Shown here: positions 17,300 to 25,878 of the stretch, in pieces
Layout: each line of letters opens with the position of its first letter
Numbering within the stretch: the stretch's first letter is position 1
Origin: Devosia neptuniae
Lineage (GTDB): Bacteria; Pseudomonadota; Alphaproteobacteria; Rhizobiales; Devosiaceae
DNA: 64,000 nucleotides
NCBI RefSeq assembly: GCF_025452235.1
Contig: NZ_CP104964.1
Span: 248,001-312,000, forward strand
Direction: 5' to 3'
Made by a program: the position numbers and the translations under genes
Notes under the pieces: generated by a model
Database searches by the model: none
What the model was told of the DNA's origin: nothing
What the model saw: only the letters and a program-made list of their open reading frames with translations

Positions 17300-17770
17300 A
17301 TGTTCGCCAAGCCCATCACCGCGCTCGTATTCGCTTTCGCCCTTGCCACCCCGGCCTTGGCCGAGGATCAGGTTGTCGATGTCCCTAGGGACGATGCGCA
17401 GATGAATGCGGCAATGGATAAGGCGCGCGCCGCGTTGCCCGAGTTCTGGGCGCGCTTTGCCGACCCTGCCGCTAATGAGGCGGATTTTTCCCTCAAGCTA
17501 GGCATTTCAGACAATGTCGGCACCGAGCATTTCTGGTGCGGCGAGATCGAGGGCGATGCCAAGGCCGCTACCTGCGTCATCGCCAACGAGCCGGTCAATG
17601 TCCATACCGTAGCCTATGGCGAGCGCGTCGCAGTTGATCCCGAGATTATTTCGGACTGGCTCTATTATCGCGATGGCAAGATCGTGGGTGGGGAAACCAT
17701 CCGCGTGCTTCTGCCCCGTCTCGAAAAGAAGGAAGCTGCGGCCATGCGTGCTCTATTGGCCGAACCGTGA
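17300..17770 (+). CDS. Secreted DUF2314 domain-containing protein
   Basis: A 156-residue protein from ATG 17300 after a strong GAGGAGG site. The signal peptide ends TPALAED at about residue 22. The DUF2314 domain fills the rest: ANEADFSLKLGISDNVGTEHFW, CGEIEG, then NVHTVAYGERVAVDPEIISDWLYYRDGKIVGG. DUF2314 has no established function. It is followed 71 bp later by an I78 inhibitor lipoprotein. Confidence 0.8.
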   Translation: MFAKPITALVFAFALATPALAEDQVVDVPRDDAQMNAAMDKARAALPEFWARFADPAANEADFSLKLGISDNVGTEHFWCGEIEGDAKAATCVIANEPVNVHTVAYGERVAVDPEIISDWLYYRDGKIVGGETIRVLLPRLEKKEAAAMRALLAEP

Positions 17771-17841
17771 GCGCCCTAACGCCACAGGCCGCAAATTGGC
17801 CTTTATCTGCCGATGATGTAGGTCGCGGATAGGAGTTGTCG

Positions 17842-18156
17842 ATGTCTTTCCGACTTCAAACAAGCGCAGCGCTCGCAATCGCCACGATCCTTGTAGGATG
17901 CTCCAACACTACCCCGCCTGTCGCTCAGCTACCACCGCTAACGGACTGTGGGGCCTCCGAACTTCAGGATCAGGTCGGCCAGCCTGTGAGGGGGGCCTCA
18001 GCATCCGACGCCACAGTGGATGGCATTCCCGTAAGGTCGAAAGGGGACGTGCGAGTCATTGCTCCCGGTCAGGCCGTGATCCAAAACTACAGCGAAGATC
18101 GTTTGAACCTCGAAACAGATGCTTCCGGTAATTTGGTGCGTGCGAGCTGCGGTTGA
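17842..18156 (+). CDS. I78 family peptidase-inhibitor lipoprotein
   Basis: A 104-residue lipoprotein. The ATG at 17842 has AGGAG six bases upstream. A lipobox LVGC ends the signal peptide near residue 20. The I78 inhibitor domain shows DCGASELQDQVGQPV at its start and QNYSEDRLNLETDASGNLVRASCG at its end, with the two conserved cysteines. Members inhibit serine proteases in the envelope. It may protect the periplasm; no target protease is visible nearby. Confidence 0.85.
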   Translation: MSFRLQTSAALAIATILVGCSNTTPPVAQLPPLTDCGASELQDQVGQPVRGASASDATVDGIPVRSKGDVRVIAPGQAVIQNYSEDRLNLETDASGNLVRASCG

Positions 18157-18750
18157 ACACCTTGGCAGATTGGCCAAATGGCTCGATCGCCATGCGGCAA
18201 GATCTGGCACGGACCCCGAAGCGGCTATCCGTTTGTCTTCTAAAATATACATTCCCAATAATAAAGGGATGAGCGGTGCATGTCGCTCAGGGCCTTGCAA
18301 ATAGTGCCCGTTTCCAACGTGCGGCATGATGAAACCAATGATCTGTTAGAGCGCTCACGTGCCGGTGGCCGTAGTGCAGCTGCCCAATCTTCACGAAGGC
18401 GGCCGAGCAGAGAGCATTCCAAGGTACCGCCCGGCGCTGTTAGCTGCTGCGTTGCAACATCGAGAGTCAACCGGACCTCTCATCGTCTAACGATGATTGA
18501 CCTCAAAACGGATGGGCATTTCGACAGGGCGCGCAGTCGGCCCGGCGGCCATCTGAAAATGATACGTCCACCATTGATATTTGCATTCGCACCGCTGCCC
18601 CTGATCCGCTCGGTCAAAGGAGCCATCATTGAACGCTGAGTGGGACGAGAATGCACCGGTTCTGCTCGGTCGGGGCGTGACGCATTAAGATTTCTGAACC
18701 TGGCGGTTAATAAACAGCGTAGGTTTCGCTCAGCTCCGGAGGAAAGCACG
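18157..18750. other. Intergenic stretch upstream of cysteine synthase, nothing recognised
   Basis: About 590 bp. Open frames on both strands (for example plus 18280-18639) are Arg/Ser-rich and lack ribosome sites, so they look spurious. The promoter of the cysteine synthase gene should lie near the 3' end, but no clear -35/-10 pair is visible. Confidence 0.4.
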
Positions 18751-19818
18751 ATGAGCACCAGGACGAGTGAAGGACGCGGACGCCTCTACGACAGCATCTT
18801 GGATACGGTGGGCAATACGCCGGTAATCCGCATTAACAATTTGGGCGTCGACAACACCACGATTTACGTCAAGGCCGAGTTCTTCAATCCGGCAGCTTCC
18901 GTTAAGGACCGCTTGGCACTCGCCATAATCGAGCAGGCCGAGCAGTCCGGCGCGCTGCAACCCGGCCAGACCGTCATCGAGGCGACCAGCGGCAATACCG
19001 GCATCGGTCTTGCCACGGTTTGTGCTCAGAAGGGCTATCCTCTCGTTGTAACAATGGCCGACAGTTTCTCTGTCGAACGACGAAAGCTCATGCGCATGCT
19101 GGGCGCCAGGGTGGTGTTGACGCCCCGCGCTCAGAAGGGTTTCGGCATGTACAAGAAAGCTGTCGAGCTTGCGGAAGCCAATGGATGGTTCCTTGCCCAC
19201 CAGTTCGAGACTTCCGCCAATGCTGACATCCATGAGGCCACGACTGGTCGTGAGATCATCGCCGACTTCATGGAGCAGCGGCTGGATTACTTCGTCACCG
19301 GGTATGGCACAGGCGGCACCGTGACTGGCGTTGCAAGAGTCCTACGGCGCGAAAGGCCGGAAACCAGGATCATTCTGTCCGAGCCTGCGAACGCCCAGCT
19401 TATCGCCAGCGGTGACGTCCAACAGCGCCTTGAGGATGGCGCCCCGTCGATGAGCCATCCAGCATTCCAGCCTCACCCCATTCAGGGTTGGACACCCGAC
19501 TTCATTCCATTGGTCCTCCAGGAGGCCATCAACAAATCCTACTACGATGAACTAGTGCCCGTAGCGGGTCCTGATGGCATCAAGTGGGCCCAGGAACTTG
19601 CTCGCAAGGAAGGTATTTTCACGGGCATTTCCGGCGGGGCCACGTTTGCTGTTGCTCGGCAGGTCGCGGCGCGGGCGCCCGCGGGATCGGTTATCCTATG
19701 TATGCTCCCCGATACCGGCGAGCGCTACATTACTACGCCGCTGTTCGAGGGAATTGGAGAGGACATGAACGAAGAGGAAGTGGCTCTCTCAATGTCAACG
19801 TCAGGATACCAGCTCTAG
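18751..19818 (+). CDS. cysK: Cysteine synthase A (O-acetylserine sulfhydrylase)
   Basis: PLP enzyme that makes cysteine from O-acetylserine and sulfide. It has 355 residues from ATG 18751, preceded by GGAGGAA. The PLP lysine is in NPAASVKDR (K52), the substrate loop is ATSGNTGIGLA, and the phosphate-binding loop is GYGTGGTVTG. It has the C-terminal GEDMNEEEVALS extension common in rhizobial CysK, giving a length above the usual 310-325. It is followed by a DUF983 gene 121 bp later. It may be one of several paralogues in the genome. Confidence 0.92.
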   Translation: MSTRTSEGRGRLYDSILDTVGNTPVIRINNLGVDNTTIYVKAEFFNPAASVKDRLALAIIEQAEQSGALQPGQTVIEATSGNTGIGLATVCAQKGYPLVVTMADSFSVERRKLMRMLGARVVLTPRAQKGFGMYKKAVELAEANGWFLAHQFETSANADIHEATTGREIIADFMEQRLDYFVTGYGTGGTVTGVARVLRRERPETRIILSEPANAQLIASGDVQQRLEDGAPSMSHPAFQPHPIQGWTPDFIPLVLQEAINKSYYDELVPVAGPDGIKWAQELARKEGIFTGISGGATFAVARQVAARAPAGSVILCMLPDTGERYITTPLFEGIGEDMNEEEVALSMSTSGYQL

Positions 19819-19939
19819 CGAAATCGATAGCCAGTTCTTTCCTTGCTCTTCGGCCAACGCCGGAGGGCAAGCTCTTGCTCAGGCAAACCTGCAGCCATAC
19901 GGCGACGCACTACGTTAAGTGGGCAATGGAGCATCCGTC

Positions 19940-20320
19940 ATGAGCAGCGATCCGCAATCTTCAAGCCCTGTTTGGCCGTCCATCTGGAGGGGAATTAAAT
20001 GCAAGTGTCCACGATGTGGCAGAGGTTGGCTCTTTCACCACTACATCGAGCAGGTGGACTATTGTTCGGTCTGCAATGAACCCTTGGCCGCTTACAAGGT
20101 CGGGCTCTTTTTGCCGCTCATCGTGATAACCGTCATGGTTCATATCCTGGGCTTCGTGATGTTGGAGATGGAGCTCAGTGGTCGGGGCAGCCCCTTGATC
20201 TATCTGTATGTTCTTGTGCCGTTATCCGTTGTCGTGCCCCTCGCGATACTTCCGTCTTCAAAGGGCGGGATCATCGGACTGCTCTGGGCAAAGGGCTGGA
20301 GCGATGAGCAGGACCGATGA
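19940..20320 (+). CDS. DUF983 domain-containing membrane protein
   Basis: A 126-residue protein with an N-terminal zinc-ribbon-like segment, KCPRCGRGWLF and YCSVCNEPL (two CxxC pairs near residues 25 and 44). Two membrane helices follow at about 55-77 and 86-107. DUF983 proteins are frequent in alphaproteobacteria and of unknown role; some lie near cytochrome oxidase genes. It ends 137 bp before the convergent tctA gene. Confidence 0.85.
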   Translation: MSSDPQSSSPVWPSIWRGIKCKCPRCGRGWLFHHYIEQVDYCSVCNEPLAAYKVGLFLPLIVITVMVHILGFVMLEMELSGRGSPLIYLYVLVPLSVVVPLAILPSSKGGIIGLLWAKGWSDEQDR

Positions 20321-20457
20321 TGCTGCCGATTGCGGTGGCTCATAAACGCGGCGTCGCCAAAGGTGACGTCCTACTCGTCAAGCTCACTACCATGATCGTA
20401 GCAATATCCACCGATTCTCAGCGGCGCAGTCTCGAGGGCGGGCCGGATGGAGCTCGG

Positions 20458-22008
20458 TCACGGGTCAGCGCGTCCGAGCGGTTTAGCTCTACCTAGTGCC
20501 ATAGGCAGCGCCTGTGATTTGCGTTCCGCTCGCTCGATCATTGTGCGACGTATCGTACCGAAGATCGCCAATCCCCAGATGATGATCGTTGCCGCACCCA
20601 GCACACCAGCGATTGGACGGCCGAAGAAGCCAGCGAAATTGCCGCTGGTGATAATCATGGATGTCGTAAAGTTCGTCTCTACCAACGGTCCCAACACGAT
20701 ACCCAAAATGATTGGCGCGATGGCGAACTGCCGCCGCTCAAGGACATAGGCGACAATCCCCAGCACCAACATTATGCCGACCCCAAACATGGTGTTGTTG
20801 ATGGAGAATGAGCCAACGATACAAAAGAGCAGGATGGCCGCGTTTAGAAGCGCCCTTGGCACTTCGAAGATCCAGCGCGCGGTACGGGCGGCCACGTAGC
20901 CAAGCGGCAGCATGAGGATATTGGCGATGACGAAGACCAGCATCACGGCATAGAAGTTTTCCGGATGCACCGTGAGCAATTGCGGGCCGGGATCCAGTCC
21001 CTTCATCACCAGCACGCCAACGGCGATGGCCGTCACCGCGTCGCCCGGAATGCCAAAGACCATGGCCGGAATCCACGAGGCGCTTAGGGCCGCGTTATTG
21101 GTTGCGCCAGCTTCGACAAGCCCTTCGGGATGGCCCTTGCCAAAGAGTTCGGGGGTCTTGGAGGTCTTTTTGGCCAGGGTATAGGTGACCCAAGCGGCCA
21201 GGTCGCCACCCACGCCGGGCAGGGCGCCGATCAGGCTGCCGATGATTGAGCCGCGGATCTGGTTCTTGCGATATTTCCAGAGCACCTTGAGCGTGCCCTT
21301 GAATGGGTTGCGGGAATTATCCTGGATGATAGCCGGGGCGCCGGTGCGGCCGGCCCGCATAATCTCGGCCAGCGCGAACATTCCGATCATCGCCGGGATG
21401 AAACTGATACCGCCGGCCAACTCGGTCAATCCAAAGGTGAAGCGCTGCGATCCCATCAATGGATCCAGCCCCACCTGGGCAATGAACAGGCCGAGCAGTA
21501 GCGACAGTGCGCCTTTGGCCATGCCACCCGAGGAGATGAGTGCGGCGCAAGACAGGCCAAGCACTGCCAGCCAGAAATACTCAAAACTGGAGAAGCCCAG
21601 CGCAAACTTGGCCAAGGCCGGCGCAGTGAACATTAGGAAAACGAAGCCGAAAAGGCCACCCAGTACCGAACCGATGACGCCAATGCCGATGGCAAGGCCC
21701 GCCTGGCCCTTTTGCGCCATACGGTAACTGTCTTCCACATAGGCGGCCGACGCCGGCGTGCCTGGAATGCGCAGCAGGGTGCCAGGCAAGTCGCCGGCAG
21801 TGATCGCCATGGCGGTGCAGGAAATGATGGCGGCAATGGCCGGAATGGGCGCCATATAGAAGGTGACAGGCACCAGCAGAGCTGTCGCCATGGTGGCGGT
21901 CAGGCCGGGCAGGGCGCCGACGAAGAGACCGAAAATGGCCGAGCCGGTAATGACAAGCAAGGTCTCGACATTGAAGACCAGCCCGAAGGCTTGCAGAAAG
22001 GCGTCCAT
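20458..22008 (-). CDS. tctA: Tripartite tricarboxylate transporter large permease TctA
   Basis: Large membrane subunit of a TTT-family secondary importer, 516 residues with about 12 helices. The hallmark segment GALPGLTATMATALLVPVTF lies near residue 31, and GSLIGALPGVGGDLAAWVTY repeats the glycine-proline motif in the second half. It is third in the leftward tctC-tctB-tctA operon, separated from tctB by 3 bp. It moves an organic acid delivered by the periplasmic TctC, probably driven by an ion gradient. Confidence 0.95.
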   Translation of the reverse strand: MDAFLQAFGLVFNVETLLVITGSAIFGLFVGALPGLTATMATALLVPVTFYMAPIPAIAAIISCTAMAITAGDLPGTLLRIPGTPASAAYVEDSYRMAQKGQAGLAIGIGVIGSVLGGLFGFVFLMFTAPALAKFALGFSSFEYFWLAVLGLSCAALISSGGMAKGALSLLLGLFIAQVGLDPLMGSQRFTFGLTELAGGISFIPAMIGMFALAEIMRAGRTGAPAIIQDNSRNPFKGTLKVLWKYRKNQIRGSIIGSLIGALPGVGGDLAAWVTYTLAKKTSKTPELFGKGHPEGLVEAGATNNAALSASWIPAMVFGIPGDAVTAIAVGVLVMKGLDPGPQLLTVHPENFYAVMLVFVIANILMLPLGYVAARTARWIFEVPRALLNAAILLFCIVGSFSINNTMFGVGIMLVLGIVAYVLERRQFAIAPIILGIVLGPLVETNFTTSMIITSGNFAGFFGRPIAGVLGAATIIIWGLAIFGTIRRTMIERAERKSQALPMALGRAKPLGRADP

Positions 22009-22011
22009 GAC

Positions 22012-22524
22012 TTACCCCAAAATTCCACGGGGCAAAGGCACCCGGAAGCCATAAGCAAACATGGCATAGATCGCGATTGCGGCCAGCGGACTGAAGACCA
22101 GCGCCGAGGGCAGCTTGCCCCCGCTCAACAGCACAATTGCGAAGGTGAAGAGAAGGCCGGTAATGAGGAAACCCAGCAACGGCATCAAGAGAATGCTAGC
22201 CAGTACGCATCCCAAAGTGCCCAAAACGAAGGGGCTGAAGAAATTGGGTGGCGCATAGAGCACCGCCTGTTCGCCCGACGACTCTTCGGGCAGCAGCGGC
22301 GCATCCTCGTCAGGCGTCAAAAGCCAGCCTTGGACGGTCAGAACCAAGCCAAAAAAGGCCATGGCACCGCCGGTGATAGTGGGAAACAGGCCGGGGCCCA
22401 CAGGCAAACCAGGCATGGCGTGAATGGATAGCGCTTGGCTCAGAATGAATAGGCCGCCAAGAGTGAAGGCGGCGCCCAGGGCAATGTCGGGATAGTTTCT
22501 TGCTTTCAACGGACCCTCCTCCAT
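22012..22524 (-). CDS. tctB: Tripartite tricarboxylate transporter small permease TctB
   Basis: Small membrane subunit, 170 residues, four helices at about 15-32, 45-65, 93-130 and 135-160, with the typical PVGPGLFPTITGG near the first loop. The ATG at 22524 is used here. A better Shine-Dalgarno (GGAGGAGG) lies inside the first codons and would favour a TTG start at 22509 (165 residues). It sits between tctC and tctA. Confidence 0.9.
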   Translation of the reverse strand: MEEGPLKARNYPDIALGAAFTLGGLFILSQALSIHAMPGLPVGPGLFPTITGGAMAFFGLVLTVQGWLLTPDEDAPLLPEESSGEQAVLYAPPNFFSPFVLGTLGCVLASILLMPLLGFLITGLLFTFAIVLLSGGKLPSALVFSPLAAIAIYAMFAYGFRVPLPRGILG

Positions 22525-22533
22525 GAGGTAGTC

Positions 22534-22552
22534 CCCCGGCCACCGGCCGGGG
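22534..22552 (-). other. Intercistronic hairpin between tctC and tctB
   Basis: CCCCGGCC-ACC-GGCCGGGG, an 8-bp perfect stem with a 3-base loop and no T-run, directly after the tctC stop. As with the other binding-protein genes here, it probably raises tctC mRNA over tctBA. Confidence 0.6.
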
Positions 22553-22560
22553 TTAGGCGA

Positions 22561-23529
22561 TTATTGTGCGGTGATACCGGCGGTCGAGATGGCCGTGGCG
22601 AAGGCCTCACCGCGGGTCTTGAGATAATTCTCGAAATCGGCACCACCTTCCCAGACGACACCGTAGTTGCGGCCGTCCATGAAGGTTGCGAACTCTTCGC
22701 TGTTCACGATTTCGTCGAGCGCAGTCGAGAGCTTTGCCACGACGTCTTCCGGCATGCCCTTGGGCCCGCCTAGGCCGCGCCAGCCTGCGATCGAGAATTC
22801 AAGGCCAAGCGCGTCGGTGATCGGGGGAACATTGGGCTGCTTGGGATTGACCTCATTGCCCAGAAACCCGAGCGCACGGATTTCACCGGCATCAACCAGC
22901 GATTGCGCTTCGGGGAACTGGGAGACGGCAACGTCAATGGCGCCGGAGGCCAGCAATTGCAGCGAGGGCGTTGCTCCATCGGTGGGCACCCAGAATGCCT
23001 TGTCGGCGGGGGCGCCGAGCAGTTGCACCAAGCTCACCCACGACAAGTGGTTGAGGCCCCCGAAATTGGCGCCGCTGGCTTTGACGGCCGCAGGGTCCGC
23101 TTTCACCGCCTCGGCCAAATCCTGCATGCTCTGGTACGGCGAGTCAGCACGCACGAAGATGGCGGATGGATCGGCGTTGAACAGGCCGATCAGGGTGAAA
23201 TCCTCATAGGTCATGTCGGCCGAACCAACAGCCTTGTACATGGACAATTCGGTAGTGATGATGCCCAGCGTATAGCCGTCCGGATTGGCCGCCTTGATGG
23301 CTTCGTGGCCGACGATGCCGCCACCCCCGGTCCGATTGTTGACGGTGATCGGCTGACCCAGCTTTTCCTCAAGCATAGTGGCGATGATGCGCCCGGTGGC
23401 GTCGGTGCCGCCGCCAGCGGCCCATGGAATGATCAGTTCGATCGGGCGATCTGGATATTGCGCCATGGCGGAACCGGCCATCATCAGCGTTGCAGCTAAT
23501 GCCGCTGCGAGCGTTTTGACTGTCTTCAT
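22561..23529 (-). CDS. tctC: Tripartite tricarboxylate transporter substrate-binding protein TctC
   Basis: Periplasmic receptor (Bug family), 322 residues with a Sec signal peptide ending GSAMAQ at about residue 23. The family start YPDRPIELIIPWAAGGGTDATGR is intact, as are NRTGGGGIVGHEAI and the DGYTLGIIT segment. Bug proteins bind small carboxylates through water-bridged contacts and the ligand cannot be read from sequence. It is divergent from the DHDPS-family aldolase gene, whose substrate or precursor it may import. Confidence 0.95.
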   Translation of the reverse strand: MKTVKTLAAALAATLMMAGSAMAQYPDRPIELIIPWAAGGGTDATGRIIATMLEEKLGQPITVNNRTGGGGIVGHEAIKAANPDGYTLGIITTELSMYKAVGSADMTYEDFTLIGLFNADPSAIFVRADSPYQSMQDLAEAVKADPAAVKASGANFGGLNHLSWVSLVQLLGAPADKAFWVPTDGATPSLQLLASGAIDVAVSQFPEAQSLVDAGEIRALGFLGNEVNPKQPNVPPITDALGLEFSIAGWRGLGGPKGMPEDVVAKLSTALDEIVNSEEFATFMDGRNYGVVWEGGADFENYLKTRGEAFATAISTAGITAQ

Positions 23530-23600
23530 TTAACGTCCTCCCTTGAGGCCGGCTCGTTCGCCGGCGGCTTATGCGATCAAACCGTATCGCAAAATTACAT

Positions 23601-23614
23601 ACCACAATGTGGAA
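23601..23614. promoter_or_regulatory. Candidate IclR operator 1
   Basis: ACCACAATGTGGAA lies 71 bp upstream of tctC. It has an almost perfect CCACA/TGTGG dyad and matches operator 2 at 23752 in 11 consecutive positions except one. It is probably bound by the IclR regulator of this locus. Confidence 0.5.
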
Positions 23615-23751
23615 GTAGCATGGAGTGCGGCGTGAGACAACCGCTGTAGAGACGGCATTCTGAAAGTGGCTTTACCGTCAGTAGTCCGGTTTATCGGGCG
23701 GTTGCATTGACATCTCGCCGGACCTGCACGTAAAACGATATAGGAATTGTA

Positions 23752-23766
23752 TTCCACAATATGGAA
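23752..23766. promoter_or_regulatory. Candidate IclR operator 2
   Basis: TTCCACAATATGGAA, extended to ATTCCA-N5-TGGAAT, a perfect 6-bp dyad typical of IclR-family sites. It lies 151 bp from operator 1, in the divergent tctC/aldolase promoter region. Confidence 0.55.
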
Positions 23767-23874
23767 TTGATGCTCACGTGGGCGCCGTATTGATGAGCAG
23801 CGCCTGAAATGCAGACAGACCGATTTTCGGGTCCGCTTTCTCGTAACAGAGCGGCCCATAACTGGAGGAAAGAT

Positions 23875-24810
23875 ATGACGAATCCAATCGCCCAGCAGGT
23901 GCGCCAGACGCTCACCGGCATCCTGCCCCCGCTGTCGATGCCCTTTGACGAAAATGGCAATCTCGTCAAAGGCGCGCTCAAAGCGCAGGTCGATTTCATG
24001 ATCGAATCTGGCGTGCGCGCCGTTGTTGTTGGCGGCTCGACCGGTGAGGGGCACACGCTCTCCAACAGCGAATTTGTGGAGGCCATGACAGAAGCCTATG
24101 AGGCCACCGCCGGCCGCGTGCCTTTCGTTGCCGGCCTGATCGTGCAATCGACACGCGAGGCCATCGACCGGGTCAAGGCGCTGGGCGATATGGAGATCGC
24201 CGCGCTGCAGGTGACCCCGGTCCACTACCTTTTCAAGCCGGGTTTGGAAGCCACGATCGAGCACTTCCGCGCTATCTACGAAGAAACCAAGGTCCCGGTT
24301 CTGATCTACAACGTCATTCCCTGGAACTATCTCAGCGTCGACGACATGCTGGCGATCATGGATGCCGTGCCGGGCGTTGTGGGTATGAAGCAGTCTTCGG
24401 GTGATCTCAAGTCCGTCTCCGACCTGATCCTGCGCGCCAAACCGGAAAACCTCATTCTGTCGGGCATCGACGCTCTGCTCTATCCAGCTTTCTCGCTGGG
24501 CGCCCACGGCGCCATCAGCGCGCTGACCTGTGCTGTGCCCGGCGTGACGGTCAAGCTCTACAATGCCGTAGAGGCCAAGGATTACGAGGCCGCCAAGGAT
24601 ATCCACTTCCGCCTCAACGCGCTGTGGAATGCCATGCGTCATGACAATCTGCCGGCCTGCGTGAAATATGTGCAGCACCGCCAGGGTCTGCCTATGTTCC
24701 ATCCGCGCGCACCAATGGAGCGGGTCAGCGACGCGCAGAAGAAAAAGATCGACGCTGCGCTTGGCCCGGTTCTCGAATTGGTCACGATACGCGCCCGTTC
24801 GGCCGCCTAA
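23875..24810 (+). CDS. Dihydrodipicolinate synthase family aldolase
   Basis: Class I pyruvate-type aldolase/lyase, 311 residues from ATG 23875 after CTGGAGGAAAG. The family features are GGSTGEGHTLSN near residue 45, the catalytic tyrosine in LIYNVIPWN, and the Schiff-base lysine in GVVGMKQSSGD. It is not likely to be the biosynthetic DapA, because it sits in a catabolic cluster with an acid importer, a dihydroxyacetone kinase and an IclR regulator. Members cleave 2-keto-3-deoxy acids to pyruvate and an aldehyde or ketone. Here dihydroxyacetone or a similar ketone is suggested by the next two genes. Confidence 0.88.
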   Translation: MTNPIAQQVRQTLTGILPPLSMPFDENGNLVKGALKAQVDFMIESGVRAVVVGGSTGEGHTLSNSEFVEAMTEAYEATAGRVPFVAGLIVQSTREAIDRVKALGDMEIAALQVTPVHYLFKPGLEATIEHFRAIYEETKVPVLIYNVIPWNYLSVDDMLAIMDAVPGVVGMKQSSGDLKSVSDLILRAKPENLILSGIDALLYPAFSLGAHGAISALTCAVPGVTVKLYNAVEAKDYEAAKDIHFRLNALWNAMRHDNLPACVKYVQHRQGLPMFHPRAPMERVSDAQKKKIDAALGPVLELVTIRARSAA

Positions 24811-24820
24811 GTCTGCATCT

Positions 24821-24848
24821 ACCGGCCGCGGAGCTGAACGCGGCCGGT
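24821..24848 (+). other. Intercistronic hairpin between aldolase and dhaK
   Basis: Perfect 10-bp inverted repeat, ACCGGCCGCG-N8-CGCGGCCGGT, without a T-run, 10 bp after the aldolase stop. Probably an mRNA stability element within the operon. Confidence 0.55.
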
Positions 24849-24879
24849 CCCGCCCCGTAGAACACCCTGGGAGGACGAA

Positions 24880-25875
24880 CTGAAAAAGCTGATCAACGAT
24901 CCCGCCAACTATGTTGATGAAATGCTGGACGGGCTGTGCCTGGCCCACCCGGGGCTGGTTCGCGTTGGCAGCGATCGCCGCGCTATCGCGCGTAACACCG
25001 CCATTCGCCAGGGTAAGGTCGGGATAGTTTCGGGGGGCGGTTCGGGCCATCTGCCCTTGTTCACCGGCTATGTCGGCGAGGGACTGCTCGACGCCTGCGC
25101 TATTGGTAATGTGTTTGAAGGGCCAACCATCAATTCCTGCCAGGACGCCATCGCGGCCGCCAACGGCGGTGCAGGCGTACTCTGCCTGTTTGGCAATTAT
25201 GGTGGCGACAGGATGAATTTCGAAATGGCCAGCGAATTCGCTGCCATGGATAATATCGAAATCCGCACCGTGCTGGGTACCGACGACATTGCCAGCGCCG
25301 CGCCACAGGAAGCGCACAAGCGCCGCGGCGTTGCCGGCCTGATCTTTGCCTACAAAACCGCCGGTGCCTTGGCCGAACAGGGCGCTGATCTGGACGCCGT
25401 CGCGGCCATCGCGCAGAAGACCGTCGATCGCACTAGGACTATTGGCGTGGCACTGTCGTCCTGCCAGATCCCAGGCGCGGCAGTCCCCAATGTCACCATT
25501 GCCGATGATGAGATCGAAATGGGTATGGGCATTCATGGAGAGCCCGGCATCTGGCGCAAGAAAGTCCGTCCAGCGGACGAATTGGTTGACGAAATGATCG
25601 CGATGCTGCTGGCGGAGAGACCCCAAGGCGCCAGCCGTGTATCCATCTTGGTCAATAGTCTTGGCTCTACGCCCTTCGAGGAGCTCTTCATTCTCTACCG
25701 CCGCGCAGCCCGGCAATTGGATGCGGTGGGTTTGTCTGTGGCGCGGCCCTTGATCGGCCCTTACGTCACCTCGATGGAAATGGGTGGGGCGTCCATCAGC
25801 CTCTGTTTCCTCGATGACGAAATCGAAACCTTGCTGGCCGCTCCGGCCGATTGTCCCTTCTGGCGGGTGGATTGA
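24880..25875 (+). CDS. dhaK: Dihydroxyacetone kinase subunit DhaK, probable CTG start
   Basis: Substrate-binding subunit of a two-part dihydroxyacetone-type kinase, 331 residues if read from CTG 24880. Only this start keeps the conserved N-terminus KKLINDPANYVDEML, and a GGGAGG site lies 5 bp upstream; the first ATG (24922) would remove 14 conserved residues. VSGGGSGHLPLFTGYVG and GIHGEPGI, with the histidine that binds the substrate carbonyl covalently, are present. It is followed by dhaL after 3 bp. Because no PTS proteins lie nearby, an ATP-dependent form is likely. Erythrulose is an alternative substrate known for this family. Confidence 0.88.
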   Translation: MKKLINDPANYVDEMLDGLCLAHPGLVRVGSDRRAIARNTAIRQGKVGIVSGGGSGHLPLFTGYVGEGLLDACAIGNVFEGPTINSCQDAIAAANGGAGVLCLFGNYGGDRMNFEMASEFAAMDNIEIRTVLGTDDIASAAPQEAHKRRGVAGLIFAYKTAGALAEQGADLDAVAAIAQKTVDRTRTIGVALSSCQIPGAAVPNVTIADDEIEMGMGIHGEPGIWRKKVRPADELVDEMIAMLLAERPQGASRVSILVNSLGSTPFEELFILYRRAARQLDAVGLSVARPLIGPYVTSMEMGGASISLCFLDDEIETLLAAPADCPFWRVD

Positions 25876-25878
25876 ACC

